A program made the position numbers and the translations under genes. The notes under the pieces are model-generated. The model ran no database searches. It saw nothing but the letters and a program-made list of their open reading frames with translations, and was not told the DNA's origin. Of a stretch of DNA of 64,000 nt, positions 28,463-37,148 are shown piece after piece (within the stretch, counting starts at the first letter, position 1; every line of letters begins with the position of its first letter). This stretch comes from Clostridiaceae bacterium (GTDB lineage Bacteria > Bacillota > Clostridia > Lachnospirales > Lachnospiraceae): contig CAJSZV010000001.1 in assembly GCA_910574345.1 (NCBI GenBank), positions 1 through 64,000 of the forward strand. The letters run 5' to 3'.

Positions 28463-29812
28463 ATGAATCCGTATATTCAATATATGTACAGTTACCCTCA
28501 TAAGACGGCCTACGGCCCTCTTTTTGGGGTGAATCTGAAAGACTACAGGGAAAGACTTGGAGGACCGGGCCACGGGCTCTACCTTCATCTTCCTTTCTGT
28601 CAGTCCAAATGCGGGTACTGCAACCTGTTTTCCGTTACAGGGCAGACAGAGAGGGCTGTAGACAGATATTTGGACACAGTCAAGGGGCAGATGGAACAGT
28701 ACAGAGAGATTCTTTCCCCGGTCAAAACCGGATTTTCCAGTTTTACCATAGGGGGAGGCACGCCTCTGCTCCTGACAGAAAAACAGCTGGAAAAAGTCTT
28801 TGCTATGACAGAGGCTTCTTTTCCGTTGGAAGAAAACCGGGAAATCGTCATTGAGACCGCGCCCAATCAGACCACAAGAGGGAAGCTTGCTGTTCTGAAG
28901 GCGGCAGGAGCCACCAGAGTCAGCATGGGGATTCAGAGCTTCCGGGAAGAAGAACTGAAAGTTCTCAGACGGAATCACAGCGCTGACCGGGCCAGGGAAG
29001 GAGTAAAACTGTTAAAGGAGTTTCATTTCCCCTGTATGAATCTTGATTTCATCTACGGAATTCCGGGGCAAAGCGTGAATTCTCTCCTTGAGTCTCTGAA
29101 AGAAGCCCTGGAATATGATCCGGAGGAGATCTTCCTCTATCCCCTCTATGTGAAACACGGGGCAGGTTTGGAAAGGGATGTGAGAGAGGGCATGGTTCTG
29201 GAGCCGGAGAAAGCGATGGCGGAATATGAGGCGGGAGCGGAGTATCTTGACAGAATGGGGTACAGGCAGGATTCCATGCGGCGTTTTGTGCGGCAAAGGG
29301 AAGGGGACAGAGAATTTTCCGACTGCGGTTTCTCTTCTTCCCTGGCACTGGGATGCGGCGGCAGAAGTTATGTGGGCAATCTGCATTTCTGCACGCCTTA
29401 TGCCATTACAAGAAAGGACTGCTTAAGAGAGTTGGAGGCATTTGAAAATACCGTGGATTTTGCCCGGATTACTCATGGAATCTTTCTGTCAGAGGATGAG
29501 GAAAAGAGAAGATATGTCATCCGCCATCTGCTGATTCATCCCGGTCTTCCCGCCGGTCAGTACCGTCAGCGCTTTGGCACGGTGGCAGATGAGGATTATC
29601 CCGTTCTGACTCAGTGGATGGAAGAGGGACTGCTGGCCTGTCATGGAGATTATTTAAGGCTTACCAAAAAGGGTATGGGGCTGTCCGATTATCTGGGGCC
29701 AAAGCTGATCTCCCCTTATATAAGCAGAAGAATGGAGGCATGGGATGAGGGCCACAGACAAGATGACAGGCAAGACCATGGTTCTTTACCGGGGAAGTTT
29801 AAAAAGCTGTAA
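28463..29812 (+). CDS. STM4012-family radical SAM protein (HemN-like)
   Basis: 449 residues. LPFCQSKCGYCNLF gives the CxxxCxxC [4Fe-4S] motif, followed by FTIGGGTPLLL and MGIQSFREEELKVLRRNHS, all typical of the HemN/coproporphyrinogen dehydrogenase-like branch, with the HemN C-terminal region present. Such enzymes make a 5'-deoxyadenosyl radical from SAM. The position within a STM4015-STM4011 order points to the uncharacterised STM4012 function rather than haem synthesis. It starts 13 bp after the previous gene and overlaps the next by 68 nt. Confidence 0.83.
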   Translation: MNPYIQYMYSYPHKTAYGPLFGVNLKDYRERLGGPGHGLYLHLPFCQSKCGYCNLFSVTGQTERAVDRYLDTVKGQMEQYREILSPVKTGFSSFTIGGGTPLLLTEKQLEKVFAMTEASFPLEENREIVIETAPNQTTRGKLAVLKAAGATRVSMGIQSFREEELKVLRRNHSADRAREGVKLLKEFHFPCMNLDFIYGIPGQSVNSLLESLKEALEYDPEEIFLYPLYVKHGAGLERDVREGMVLEPEKAMAEYEAGAEYLDRMGYRQDSMRRFVRQREGDREFSDCGFSSSLALGCGGRSYVGNLHFCTPYAITRKDCLRELEAFENTVDFARITHGIFLSEDEEKRRYVIRHLLIHPGLPAGQYRQRFGTVADEDYPVLTQWMEEGLLACHGDYLRLTKKGMGLSDYLGPKLISPYISRRMEAWDEGHRQDDRQDHGSLPGKFKKL

Positions 29813-31304
29813 TTATCAGTGCACCTACTGTCCCTTTTCCAAACACAGGGGCTCTGAGAGAGAATATGAGAGAGACAGACAGCAGTGGGAGAGATTTGCG
29901 GAATGTGTTCTTGGGAGAGCAGAGTCCGGCATAGGGGCTGTTATGATCGTCCCTTACGGGGAGGCCCTGATTCATCACTGGTACTGGGAAGGGCTGGGGC
30001 GGCTGGCCGCATCTTGTCATATGGATGCTGTAGGGGCCCAGACCAATCTCAGCTTTCCTATAGAAGAATCTCTGAAACGATATGGAGAGGCGGGAGGACA
30101 GACAAAAAAGCTTCGCCTTTGGGCTACCTTCCATCCTGAAATGACAGAAGCCAAAACCTTTGCCGAAAGGTGCAGGCAGCTTTCCGGGGAAGGCGTGTCT
30201 CTGTGCGCGGGGGCAGTGGGAGTTCCGAAACAGATGGAAGAGATACGGCGTCTTCGGAGCCTGCTGCCGGAGGGAATCTATCTGTGGGTCAATAAGATGG
30301 ACGGCTTAAGGCGCCGTTATACAGAGGGGGAAAAAGCCGCGTTTTGCCAAATCGATCCTTTTTTTGAACGGGAGCTGGCTCCTGTGAAGGCGGATCCGGG
30401 GCGGTGTCAGGGAAGAATCTTTGTGGAGGCAGACGGAAAACTGCGCAGATGCAACATAAGCCCCGTTATGGAGGGAAATTGGTATGGTTCTTTGGGACAC
30501 CTGCCGGAAGAAAACCTTAAGTGTACAAGAAAGCTGTGCTCCTGTTACCTGGCATACGGCGGGCGCTCTGACGTCATGAACCGGATGATCTTTGGGGATT
30601 ATCCCCTGTTTCGCATTCCAAGAAAGGCGAAAGCTGTGTTTCTGGACATTGACGGAACTCTGATTCCTGCCGGGGAACATAAAGTTAGGGAAGATAAAGA
30701 GGGAACCGCAAAGGAGGGAGCATCAAAAGAGGGCCCCAAAGAAGAGGGACGGATTTCCCACCGAACAAAGCTGGATTTGGAACTGTTAAAGAACCAGGGC
30801 GCAAGATTGTTTTTTGCCACAGCCCGGCCCTATGAGGATGCCGCAAGGAAGTGCCGTGAAGTATGGCATCTCTTTGAGGGCGGCGTATTCGGCGGCGGCG
30901 GATATGTTCTGTGGAAGGACGAAAAGGGAATAAAGGAGCGGATTTATCCCATAAGCGAAAGGGACTGTCTGGCCCTTAAGTGTCTGGGAGAGGAACTGGG
31001 AAGCCGGGTCATAATATACAAAAGAGAGAAAACCGCCTATAAAGTCACCTTTCTGCGTCCGGGAAAAAACATGTGGAGACAGGAAGAACTCCAAAAGGCG
31101 GGAGGCAGAATCGAAGCTCTGTGTGAACATCCTGTGCGGTTTTTTGCGGAGGGGGCCTGTATGGAGATCGTGGCGGCGGATGCCTGTAAGGCAGAAGGAG
31201 TGAGGGTGCTGTGTGGCTGGACGGGGATCTCGTTTTTAGACGCTGCGGCAGCGGGAGATTCCCCGGAGGATGAGGAAATGATCAGGCTGTGCCAAAGGCA
31301 ATGA
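29745..31304 (+). CDS. STM4011-family radical SAM protein fused to a HAD phosphatase domain
   Basis: 519 residues. SLKSCNYQCTYCPF (CxxxCxxC) lies near residue 25, followed by a short radical SAM domain (to about 235) and C-terminal cysteines (GRCQGRIFVEADGKLRRCNISP, KLCSCYLAYGG), possible auxiliary cluster ligands. From residue 295 a HAD phosphatase begins with FLDIDGTLIPAG (D301 and D303 catalytic) and ends with GDSPEDEEMI. The family is usually about 290 residues without a HAD part, so this is a fusion. ATG 29745 has GGAGG 7 nt upstream. A Glu/Lys/Gly-rich insert (about 310-335) loops out of the HAD domain. Confidence 0.8.
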   Translation: MRATDKMTGKTMVLYRGSLKSCNYQCTYCPFSKHRGSEREYERDRQQWERFAECVLGRAESGIGAVMIVPYGEALIHHWYWEGLGRLAASCHMDAVGAQTNLSFPIEESLKRYGEAGGQTKKLRLWATFHPEMTEAKTFAERCRQLSGEGVSLCAGAVGVPKQMEEIRRLRSLLPEGIYLWVNKMDGLRRRYTEGEKAAFCQIDPFFERELAPVKADPGRCQGRIFVEADGKLRRCNISPVMEGNWYGSLGHLPEENLKCTRKLCSCYLAYGGRSDVMNRMIFGDYPLFRIPRKAKAVFLDIDGTLIPAGEHKVREDKEGTAKEGASKEGPKEEGRISHRTKLDLELLKNQGARLFFATARPYEDAARKCREVWHLFEGGVFGGGGYVLWKDEKGIKERIYPISERDCLALKCLGEELGSRVIIYKREKTAYKVTFLRPGKNMWRQEELQKAGGRIEALCEHPVRFFAEGACMEIVAADACKAEGVRVLCGWTGISFLDAAAAGDSPEDEEMIRLCQRQ

Positions 31305-31310
31305 AGGGAT

Positions 31311-31337
31311 CAGGGGGAGCCTTATGGCTCCCCCTGA
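31311..31337. terminator. Terminator between convergent genes
   Basis: CAGGGGGAGCC (31311-31321) and GGCTCCCCCTG (31327-31337) form a perfect 11-bp stem, followed by ATGTCTTTTT on the plus strand. It ends the STM operon and overlaps the 3' end of the minus-strand small membrane protein gene. Confidence 0.75.
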
Positions 31338-31564
31338 ATGTCTTTTTCATGGGAATCTTTTGGTGAATGTCCCTTGTTGCCGAAACGCTCCGTAAATAAC
31401 AGATACCCGTAAAGCATGGCGGGAACCACAATGGTACAGAACAGGGCAGCCATAAGAAAACTTCTGGCCAGAGGACTGTCAATAAAAGAAAGAACCAAGG
31501 TGGCCAGATACAAAACGCCGATAAGAACCAAGGCGGCAATGGCCATAATACGTTTTCCGGGCAT
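31322..31564 (-). CDS. Small two-helix membrane protein
   Basis: 80 residues from the ATG at 31564 (GAAAGGAG upstream on the minus strand). Two membrane segments are clear: IMAIAALVLIGVLYLATLVLSF and SFLMAALFCTIVVPAMLYGYLLF. The tail is polar (NKGHSPKDSHEK). It lies 28 bp after the ABC-F gene on the same strand and is likely co-transcribed. No family recognised. Confidence 0.68.
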   Translation of the reverse strand: MPGKRIMAIAALVLIGVLYLATLVLSFIDSPLARSFLMAALFCTIVVPAMLYGYLLFTERFGNKGHSPKDSHEKDIQGEP

Positions 31565-31592
31565 GATGAAACACTCCTTTCTTCTGCCGGGC

Positions 31593-33551
31593 CTATTCCG
31601 CCAGGCTCTCCCACACTTCATACAGCTTTTCCAGCCGCTCTCTGACGGATTCCTGTTCTTTGTGGATTTCCATCAGTTTTCCCACATCTGAGGCCACTTC
31701 CGGTCTGGCCAGCTCCTGATCCAGTTCTCCGTCCCGCTCTTCCAGGGAAGCGATTTCTTCTTCCGTCTTTTTCAGATCATTCTGCTTTTTCCGAAGTTTT
31801 GCCTGTTCCTCTTTTCTGGCTTTCCAGTCCTGCTTTCCGTCTGTCTCCAAAGATGGGGAGGAGCCCGGCTTTAATGGCGAAGAGGTTTCGTTTGTCCCGG
31901 ATCTGTCAGAGAGGTTCTGGCTGTCAGGGACGTAAAGGCTGTTCATGAGTTCCCTTTTTTCCAGATAGTAGTCATAGTTGCCGATGTAATTTAAGAAGGT
32001 CTCCCCGGTCAGTTCCAGAATCCTGGTGGCTGTCTGGTTAATAAAGTACCGGTCATGGGAGACATAGAGCACGGTGCCGGTGTACTGGTTTAAGGCATGT
32101 TCCAAAATCTCTTTAGACACAATGTCCAAGTGGTTGGTGGGCTCGTCAAGGATCAGGAAATTGGCGTTGGAGAGCATAAGCTTTGCCAGGGAGACCCTTC
32201 CCCGTTCGCCGCCGCTTAAGTCCCCGATCTTTTTAAATACATCATCGCCGGTAAAGAGAAACGCCGCCAGGACATTGCGAATTCTCGTGTTGTTCAGGTT
32301 TGGATAAGTGTCCTGAAGCTCATCAAAAAGAGTCTTGTCCATGTGGAGAACCTGGTGCTCCTGGTCGTAATACCCGATGCGGACTCTGGTGCCGAGGGTG
32401 ATCTCCCCGGCATCTGCGGGAACCATCTCATTGATGATCTTTAAAAGGGTGGTCTTGCCTGTGCCGTTGTTGCCGATGACGGCTACCCGCTCCCCCCGTT
32501 TGATATCCATGTCAATATGGGAAAACAGGTGATTGTCGCCGAAAGACTTGGCTAAGTTTCTCACGGTCATCACATCATTGCCGCTTGTAATATCCGGTTC
32601 CAGGCGAAGGTTCATCTCGTCATTTGCCTCTGTGGGTTTGTCGAGAATCTGGATTTTGGCAAGCATTTTTTCGCGGCTTTCGGCCCGCTTAATGGATTTC
32701 TCCCGGTTAAAGGACTTTAATTTGGCGATAACCTCTTCTTGGTGGCGGATCTCCTGCTGCTGGTTTAAGTAGGCCTTCATCTGGGCTTCCCGAACCATGG
32801 CTTTCTTCTGACTGTAGGCGGAATAATTGCCGGCAAAGACATGGCCGCGGCCCTGGTCCAGCTCCACGATCTTTGTCACCACCCGGTCCAGAAAATACCG
32901 GTCATGGGCCACGATAATCACGGCGCCTTTATAGTTGAGGAGATAGGTCTCAAGCCAGGCGATGGATCCCATATCCAGGTGGTTGGTAGGCTCGTCCAGA
33001 AGGATTATGTCCGGCTTTGAAAGGAGAAGTTTGCCTAAGGACACACGGGTCTTCTGGCCTCCTGACAAGGTGGAGATCTCCTGTTGGAAATCTTCTTCCG
33101 AAAAGCCCAGGCCCTTTAACACACCGATGATCTCGCTCTCATAACTGTAGCCGTTTTCCAGTTCAAACTGGTGGTTTAAGCGGGTATAAGTCTCAAGCAT
33201 CTTCTCCAGTTCCCGGCCATCTGCATGTTTCATCTCTGCCTCCAGACTGCGAATCCTCTCTTCCATGTCAATGAGAGAACGCTTCACTTCCAGAAGTTCT
33301 TCGTAGATGGTGCGGTGGCTGGTGAGATCCTGATGCTGGGCTAAGTAGCCTAAGGTCTTTCCCTTGGCAATGACCACGTCCCCCTCGTCGGCTCTGAGTT
33401 CTCCTACGATAATCTTTAAAAGAGTGGACTTGCCGGCTCCGTTAATGCCTACAATGGCGGTTTTTTCATGATCTTCTATGTGAAACGAGATATCATCCAG
33501 TATCACGTCTGTGCCGAATGACTTGGAGATATGACTGCATGATAGAATCAT
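31593..33551 (-). CDS. ABC-F family ATPase
   Basis: 652 residues with two ABC ATPase domains and no membrane part. Domain 1 has Walker A GINGAGKST, signature LSGGQKTRVSLGKLL and Walker B DIILLDEPTNHLD. Domain 2 has GNNGTGKTT, LSGGERGRVSLAKLM and FLILDEPTNHLD. An interdomain linker rich in Lys and Arg (AYLNQQQEIRHQEEVIAKLK) and a C-terminal coiled coil are present. ABC-F proteins act on the ribosome, as translation factors or antibiotic-protection proteins; the type here is closest to housekeeping YdiF/YfmR-like members, but resistance cannot be excluded. The start is the ATG at 33551 with AAGGAGG upstream. Confidence 0.88.
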   Translation of the reverse strand: MILSCSHISKSFGTDVILDDISFHIEDHEKTAIVGINGAGKSTLLKIIVGELRADEGDVVIAKGKTLGYLAQHQDLTSHRTIYEELLEVKRSLIDMEERIRSLEAEMKHADGRELEKMLETYTRLNHQFELENGYSYESEIIGVLKGLGFSEEDFQQEISTLSGGQKTRVSLGKLLLSKPDIILLDEPTNHLDMGSIAWLETYLLNYKGAVIIVAHDRYFLDRVVTKIVELDQGRGHVFAGNYSAYSQKKAMVREAQMKAYLNQQQEIRHQEEVIAKLKSFNREKSIKRAESREKMLAKIQILDKPTEANDEMNLRLEPDITSGNDVMTVRNLAKSFGDNHLFSHIDMDIKRGERVAVIGNNGTGKTTLLKIINEMVPADAGEITLGTRVRIGYYDQEHQVLHMDKTLFDELQDTYPNLNNTRIRNVLAAFLFTGDDVFKKIGDLSGGERGRVSLAKLMLSNANFLILDEPTNHLDIVSKEILEHALNQYTGTVLYVSHDRYFINQTATRILELTGETFLNYIGNYDYYLEKRELMNSLYVPDSQNLSDRSGTNETSSPLKPGSSPSLETDGKQDWKARKEEQAKLRKKQNDLKKTEEEIASLEERDGELDQELARPEVASDVGKLMEIHKEQESVRERLEKLYEVWESLAE

Positions 33552-33768
33552 AGTTTCCTCCTTGAACGTATTTTATTTCCGCGTTCACGGGGCGGGGAAA
33601 AACGGAGAAAAACAGGCGTTAAGCTTGTTTATAGACTGATTTTATCCGTTTTTCCACATCGGGCGGACGCCTGGCGTTTCTTGTCCGCCTTTAACGGGCA
33701 AGAAGATGTCGCCTCCCATGAACGGCAGCTTTCCGCAGCCGACAAGCCGGACGGAAACAGGCATTGGC
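33552..33768. other. Leader region upstream of the ABC-F gene
   Basis: No gene. It contains a hairpin (GGCGGAC 33662-33668, GTCCGCC 33683-33689) that on the minus strand would lie in the ABC-F leader. ABC-F leaders often carry attenuators, but no clear terminator U-tract is visible here. Confidence 0.35.
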
Positions 33769-33797
33769 TTGCGAAAGGACAATACAGCCAGTATAAT
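33769..33797 (+). promoter_or_regulatory. Promoter of the LytTR two-component operon
   Basis: TTGCGA (33769-33774), 17 bp, TATAAT (33792-33797), about 100 bp before the response regulator ATG. Confidence 0.55.
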
Positions 33798-33895
33798 ATA
33801 AAATCAGAAAAGATACAACATATTTCCGATGTTCTGCGACATAGGGGTTAGAAAATCATTCCCTGTGCATGATAAAGGAATCAGGAGGAAAAATT

Positions 33896-34600
33896 ATGGT
33901 AAAAATCGGGATCTGCGACGACGAGCAGGTAATGTGTGAGGAACTGAAAACCAAGGTTTCCTCAATACTGAGCATTTGTAAGGAAGAGTATAAGATAACC
34001 TGCTGTACCAACGCAGTGAAGCTTCTTTTTACTCCTCTGGATTTTGATATAATCTTTCTTGACATTCAGATGCCGGATTTAAACGGAATGGAGCTGGCAC
34101 GAAGGCTTCGGGAGAAGGGATTCGGGGGAGTGCTGATCTTTGTCACCGTGCTGAAAGAATGTATGCCTGGCGCCTTTGAGGTGGAGGCTGCCGATTATCT
34201 AATAAAACCCATTGATGAAAAACGTCTGGAACGCACATTGAAGCGAAGCATGAAACGCCTTGAGACAAAGACGGAAAAGCATCTGATCATTCAGACCATG
34301 AACTGGTGCAGGACGGTGAAGCTGCGGGACATCTATTACTGTGAAGTCATGAACCGAAAGATTTTTCTTCATACAAGGAATGGGATCATGGAGTATTACG
34401 GAAAGATAAAGGATGTGGAGCAGCAGACCGCCCCATTTTTCATAAGATGCCACAGGAGCTATTTGATCAATCCTGATTATCTGTCCCAATATGGGGATGG
34501 TCAGGTGATGTTAGACAATGGGGAAAGAATTCCTGTTTCAAAAAACTACCGCCAGGCCCTTATGAAACGAATGATGGAGTATATGGAGGAAGAACCATGA
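33896..34600 (+). CDS. LytTR-type response regulator (AgrA-like)
   Basis: 234 residues from ATG 33896 (AGGAGG 8 nt upstream). The N-terminal receiver domain has KIGICDDE, the phosphoacceptor aspartate in IIFLDIQMPDLNG, and the switch lysine in DYLIKPID. The C-terminal LytTR DNA-binding domain has LRDIYYCEVMNRKIFLH and FIRCHRSYLINPDYL. It overlaps the sensor kinase gene by 4 nt. No peptide precursor or AgrB gene is nearby, so the signal is unknown. Confidence 0.88.
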   Translation: MVKIGICDDEQVMCEELKTKVSSILSICKEEYKITCCTNAVKLLFTPLDFDIIFLDIQMPDLNGMELARRLREKGFGGVLIFVTVLKECMPGAFEVEAADYLIKPIDEKRLERTLKRSMKRLETKTEKHLIIQTMNWCRTVKLRDIYYCEVMNRKIFLHTRNGIMEYYGKIKDVEQQTAPFFIRCHRSYLINPDYLSQYGDGQVMLDNGERIPVSKNYRQALMKRMMEYMEEEP

Positions 34601-35958
34601 GATTTCTTGTACCCCTTATGCTGTCTTTTATGGTTTTGCCCATGATTACTTTCTTTTTTTTCTGCCGGTACTGCCGCAGCTCCTTTCAGTGGAGGCTGGG
34701 GATAGTCTATATCCTGCTGTCCGCTTTCGTGTCCGCCGGGGAGATCCTATGGGACCTGCCCGGAAGCCTTGGGCTTTTTCTGGACATCGGGCTTCTGGCT
34801 CTTTGCGGGAAGTATTTTTTGAGATGTAAATGGACGGAGGCTTTCATGATCTCCGTGCTGATTACTTCCGTTTTCAGTATGTGCAGCGGTATCATAAGCT
34901 GGGTGGACCGAAGGATTTTTCTGCCTTTGGTAATCGCTAATGAAGCTTTGGTGCCGCCGTCCGACGGGGTGCGGGAACTGGTGAAGATACTCCTGGTATA
35001 TGGGGGTTATACAGTTATTTTAAGGAGATTCGGAAAAAGCATTGCCGAGTCCAGCCGTCAGGCCTTATTTCAGCTGACAATACCCGTGTTTTTTATTTCC
35101 CTGGCGGAAAGAATTATACAGTCCTCCGTTTACGGGAAGGAATTTATGGTGGATTCCAGAACAGGGAATTCGGTGTCCATAATCAATATTAACCATGGGG
35201 AACTGTTGTTTTTGCAGGTGTTCGCCTGCATCGCCCTCTTTGCCCTCTTTGTTTCTTATGAGAAAATCATCCGGGTGCTTCATGAGGAACAGGAGCTTTG
35301 CCTGTTAAAGCAGCGTTCCCAGGAGCAGGAAGTTTATGTAGAGGAGGCGAAACTGCGCTATGAACAGACCCGTTCCTTCCGCCATGATATTAAGAACCAT
35401 CTGACGGTGCTGTCAGAGCTTCTGAAGGCCGGGGAGACAGAAGAAGCATATGAGTACCTGGCCCGTCTGGATGAGGTTTCGGCAGGTCTTTCCTACCCAG
35501 TTCATACAGGGAACACGGTTGTGGACGCCATGGTCGGAAGTAAACTTTCCATAGCGGCCCAGAAGGCCATTGATGTGGCCTGTGAATTTTCTGTTCCAAA
35601 GGACAGCGCATTAAAAGATATGGACTGGTGCATTGTCCTGGCCAATGCCCTTGATAACGCCATACATGGATGTGAAGCCGTAGAAAAGGAACGCAGATAT
35701 ATTAAAATTACGGGAAAGAAAAAGGGAAATTTCTATCTGGTTGCCATAGAGAACAGCTGTGATGAAGGTCTGAGGGAAATGCCCAGGGAGGGGACGGGTT
35801 TGGCTAACATAAGAAGGGTAATGGAGAGAAATCAGGGTATGGCGGAAACCAAGGTTTCCTGCGGCGTCTATAAGCTTAAGCTGCTGTTTGTGGAAGAACA
35901 ACAAGAAAAAGGCCTTCTGCATCAATCCTGTAGTGATGAGGGAAGCGCCTGCCGATAA
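34597..35958 (+). CDS. GHKL sensor histidine kinase (AgrC-like)
   Basis: 453 residues. About six N-terminal membrane segments (residues 1-215) are followed by a coiled coil and the phosphoacceptor region SFRHDIKNHLTVLSELL, in which the histidine follows FR. The GHKL ATPase has WCIVLANALDNAIHGCEAV (N box) and GTGLANIRRVMERNQG (G box). It is the partner of the overlapping LytTR regulator. This architecture senses peptide-like or membrane signals in Firmicutes. Confidence 0.87.
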   Translation: MRFLVPLMLSFMVLPMITFFFFCRYCRSSFQWRLGIVYILLSAFVSAGEILWDLPGSLGLFLDIGLLALCGKYFLRCKWTEAFMISVLITSVFSMCSGIISWVDRRIFLPLVIANEALVPPSDGVRELVKILLVYGGYTVILRRFGKSIAESSRQALFQLTIPVFFISLAERIIQSSVYGKEFMVDSRTGNSVSIININHGELLFLQVFACIALFALFVSYEKIIRVLHEEQELCLLKQRSQEQEVYVEEAKLRYEQTRSFRHDIKNHLTVLSELLKAGETEEAYEYLARLDEVSAGLSYPVHTGNTVVDAMVGSKLSIAAQKAIDVACEFSVPKDSALKDMDWCIVLANALDNAIHGCEAVEKERRYIKITGKKKGNFYLVAIENSCDEGLREMPREGTGLANIRRVMERNQGMAETKVSCGVYKLKLLFVEEQQEKGLLHQSCSDEGSACR

Positions 35959-35997
35959 AACAGAGGAAAGACAAATCTGAACACAGGAGGTATGTAT

Positions 35998-36315
35998 ATG
36001 AACGTAAGCGGAGTTGGATTTCCATCGTCCCAGATTGCCATGGGAGGTTCTCAGGCAGGGGAAAATCCCAGGCTCAGGGCTTTGGAACAGAAACTGGAAA
36101 AACTGAACAAGGAAAAAGAAAAGGCTGTCAAAAGCAAAAACCGGGATAAGGTGAGGGAACTTGAAAAAGAGATTGAACAGGTGAGACAGCAGATCGAAGA
36201 GTTAAAGCAGAAAGAGAAGAAGAAAAACAAGGAGGAAGAAGAGCAGGAAGGCCAGAAAGAAGGCCGGTGGGCGGATCCCTTTGGAGAGGAGAGGTACATT
36301 GACGTGATGGCATAG
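35998..36315 (+). CDS. FlxA-like coiled-coil protein
   Basis: 105 residues from the second ATG (35998), since the first ATG (35992) is too close to GGAGG. A Gly/Ser-rich head (VSGVGFPSSQIAMGGSQ) precedes one continuous coiled coil (LRALEQKLEKLNKEKEK to EELKQKEKKK), as in FlxA-family proteins. Function unknown. It is 39 bp after the kinase gene and may be in the same operon. Confidence 0.6.
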   Translation: MNVSGVGFPSSQIAMGGSQAGENPRLRALEQKLEKLNKEKEKAVKSKNRDKVRELEKEIEQVRQQIEELKQKEKKKNKEEEEQEGQKEGRWADPFGEERYIDVMA

Positions 36316-36347
36316 GGCAGGATTGCTGACTTAAAAAGAAAAATATC

Positions 36348-36377
36348 TTGACACGAGCTTTGGTTAGAACGTAAGAT
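36348..36377 (+). promoter_or_regulatory. Promoter of the TrkA-type gene
   Basis: TTGACA (36348-36353), 18 bp, TAAGAT (36372-36377), about 40 bp before ATG 36418. Confidence 0.55.
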
Positions 36378-36417
36378 AGAGGAAAGCAAATTTTAGATTG
36401 TGTCAGGAGGATAGGTG

Positions 36418-37071
36418 ATGAAATCAATTCTGATTATCGGACTGGGGCGGTTTGGCCGCCATCTGTGCAAGAACCTTGCGGATCTGGGCAACCAGATTAT
36501 GATTGTAGATCAGGTGGAAGAGAACCTGGAGGAGATGCTTCCCTATGTAGTAAGCGCCAAGATCGGCGACTGTACCAATGAGAACGTGTTAAGGAGCCTG
36601 GGCATTGATAACTTTGATATCTGTTTTATCTGCATCGGAACCAATTTCCAGAGCAGCCTGGAGATCACCAGCCTTGTGAAAGAACTGGGAGGCCGGTATG
36701 TGATCAGCAAGGCCAACCGGGATATTCATGCCAAGTTCCTTCTTCGCAACGGTGCGGACGAGGTGATCTATCCGGACCGGGATATTGCGGAGAAGATGGC
36801 AGTGCGCTGCAGCGCCAACCATGTGTTTGACTACATAGAGCTGACAGACGAGTATTCCATCTATGAGACGCCGCCCCTTCCCCAGTGGGTGGGAAAGAGT
36901 CTAAAGGAGTCGGATATCCGCAACCGCCATCATATTAACATCCTGGGAACCAAAAGGGACGGCCATGCCAATCTGATGCCGCCGGCGGATTATATTATCC
37001 GGTCTGACGATCATATGATGATAATCGGGAAGAAGACGGATATTGATAAGTTGCTGGAAGATATTAAATAA
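36418..37071 (+). CDS. TrkA/KtrA-type potassium channel regulatory subunit
   Basis: 217 residues: an RCK N domain with the NAD-binding Rossmann motif IIGLGRFGRHLCKNLADLG, DQVEENL at the end of strand 2 and DCTNENVLRSLG, followed by a TrkA-C domain (VGKSLKESDIRNRHHINILGTKRDG). These proteins sit on the cytoplasmic face of Trk/Ktr potassium channels and gate them with nucleotides. No TrkH/KtrB membrane partner is in the window. ATG 36418 follows AGGAGG by 7 nt; the GTG at 36415 is too close. Confidence 0.85.
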   Translation: MKSILIIGLGRFGRHLCKNLADLGNQIMIVDQVEENLEEMLPYVVSAKIGDCTNENVLRSLGIDNFDICFICIGTNFQSSLEITSLVKELGGRYVISKANRDIHAKFLLRNGADEVIYPDRDIAEKMAVRCSANHVFDYIELTDEYSIYETPPLPQWVGKSLKESDIRNRHHINILGTKRDGHANLMPPADYIIRSDDHMMIIGKKTDIDKLLEDIK

Positions 37072-37099
37072 AAATAAAAGGTAGCCCTAGATGGGCCTT

Positions 37100-37140
37100 C
37101 TTGAAAAATGCTACAATGAACCTAAAATTTTTCAAGGAGG
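37100..37140 (+). promoter_or_regulatory. Hairpin abutting the recombinase ribosome binding site
   Basis: CTTGAAAAAT (37100-37109) pairs with ATTTTTCAAG (37127-37136), and the stem ends on the first G of GGAGG (37136-37140). In an RNA this could limit translation of the recombinase. Confidence 0.4.
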
Positions 37141-37148
37141 CTCATTTT

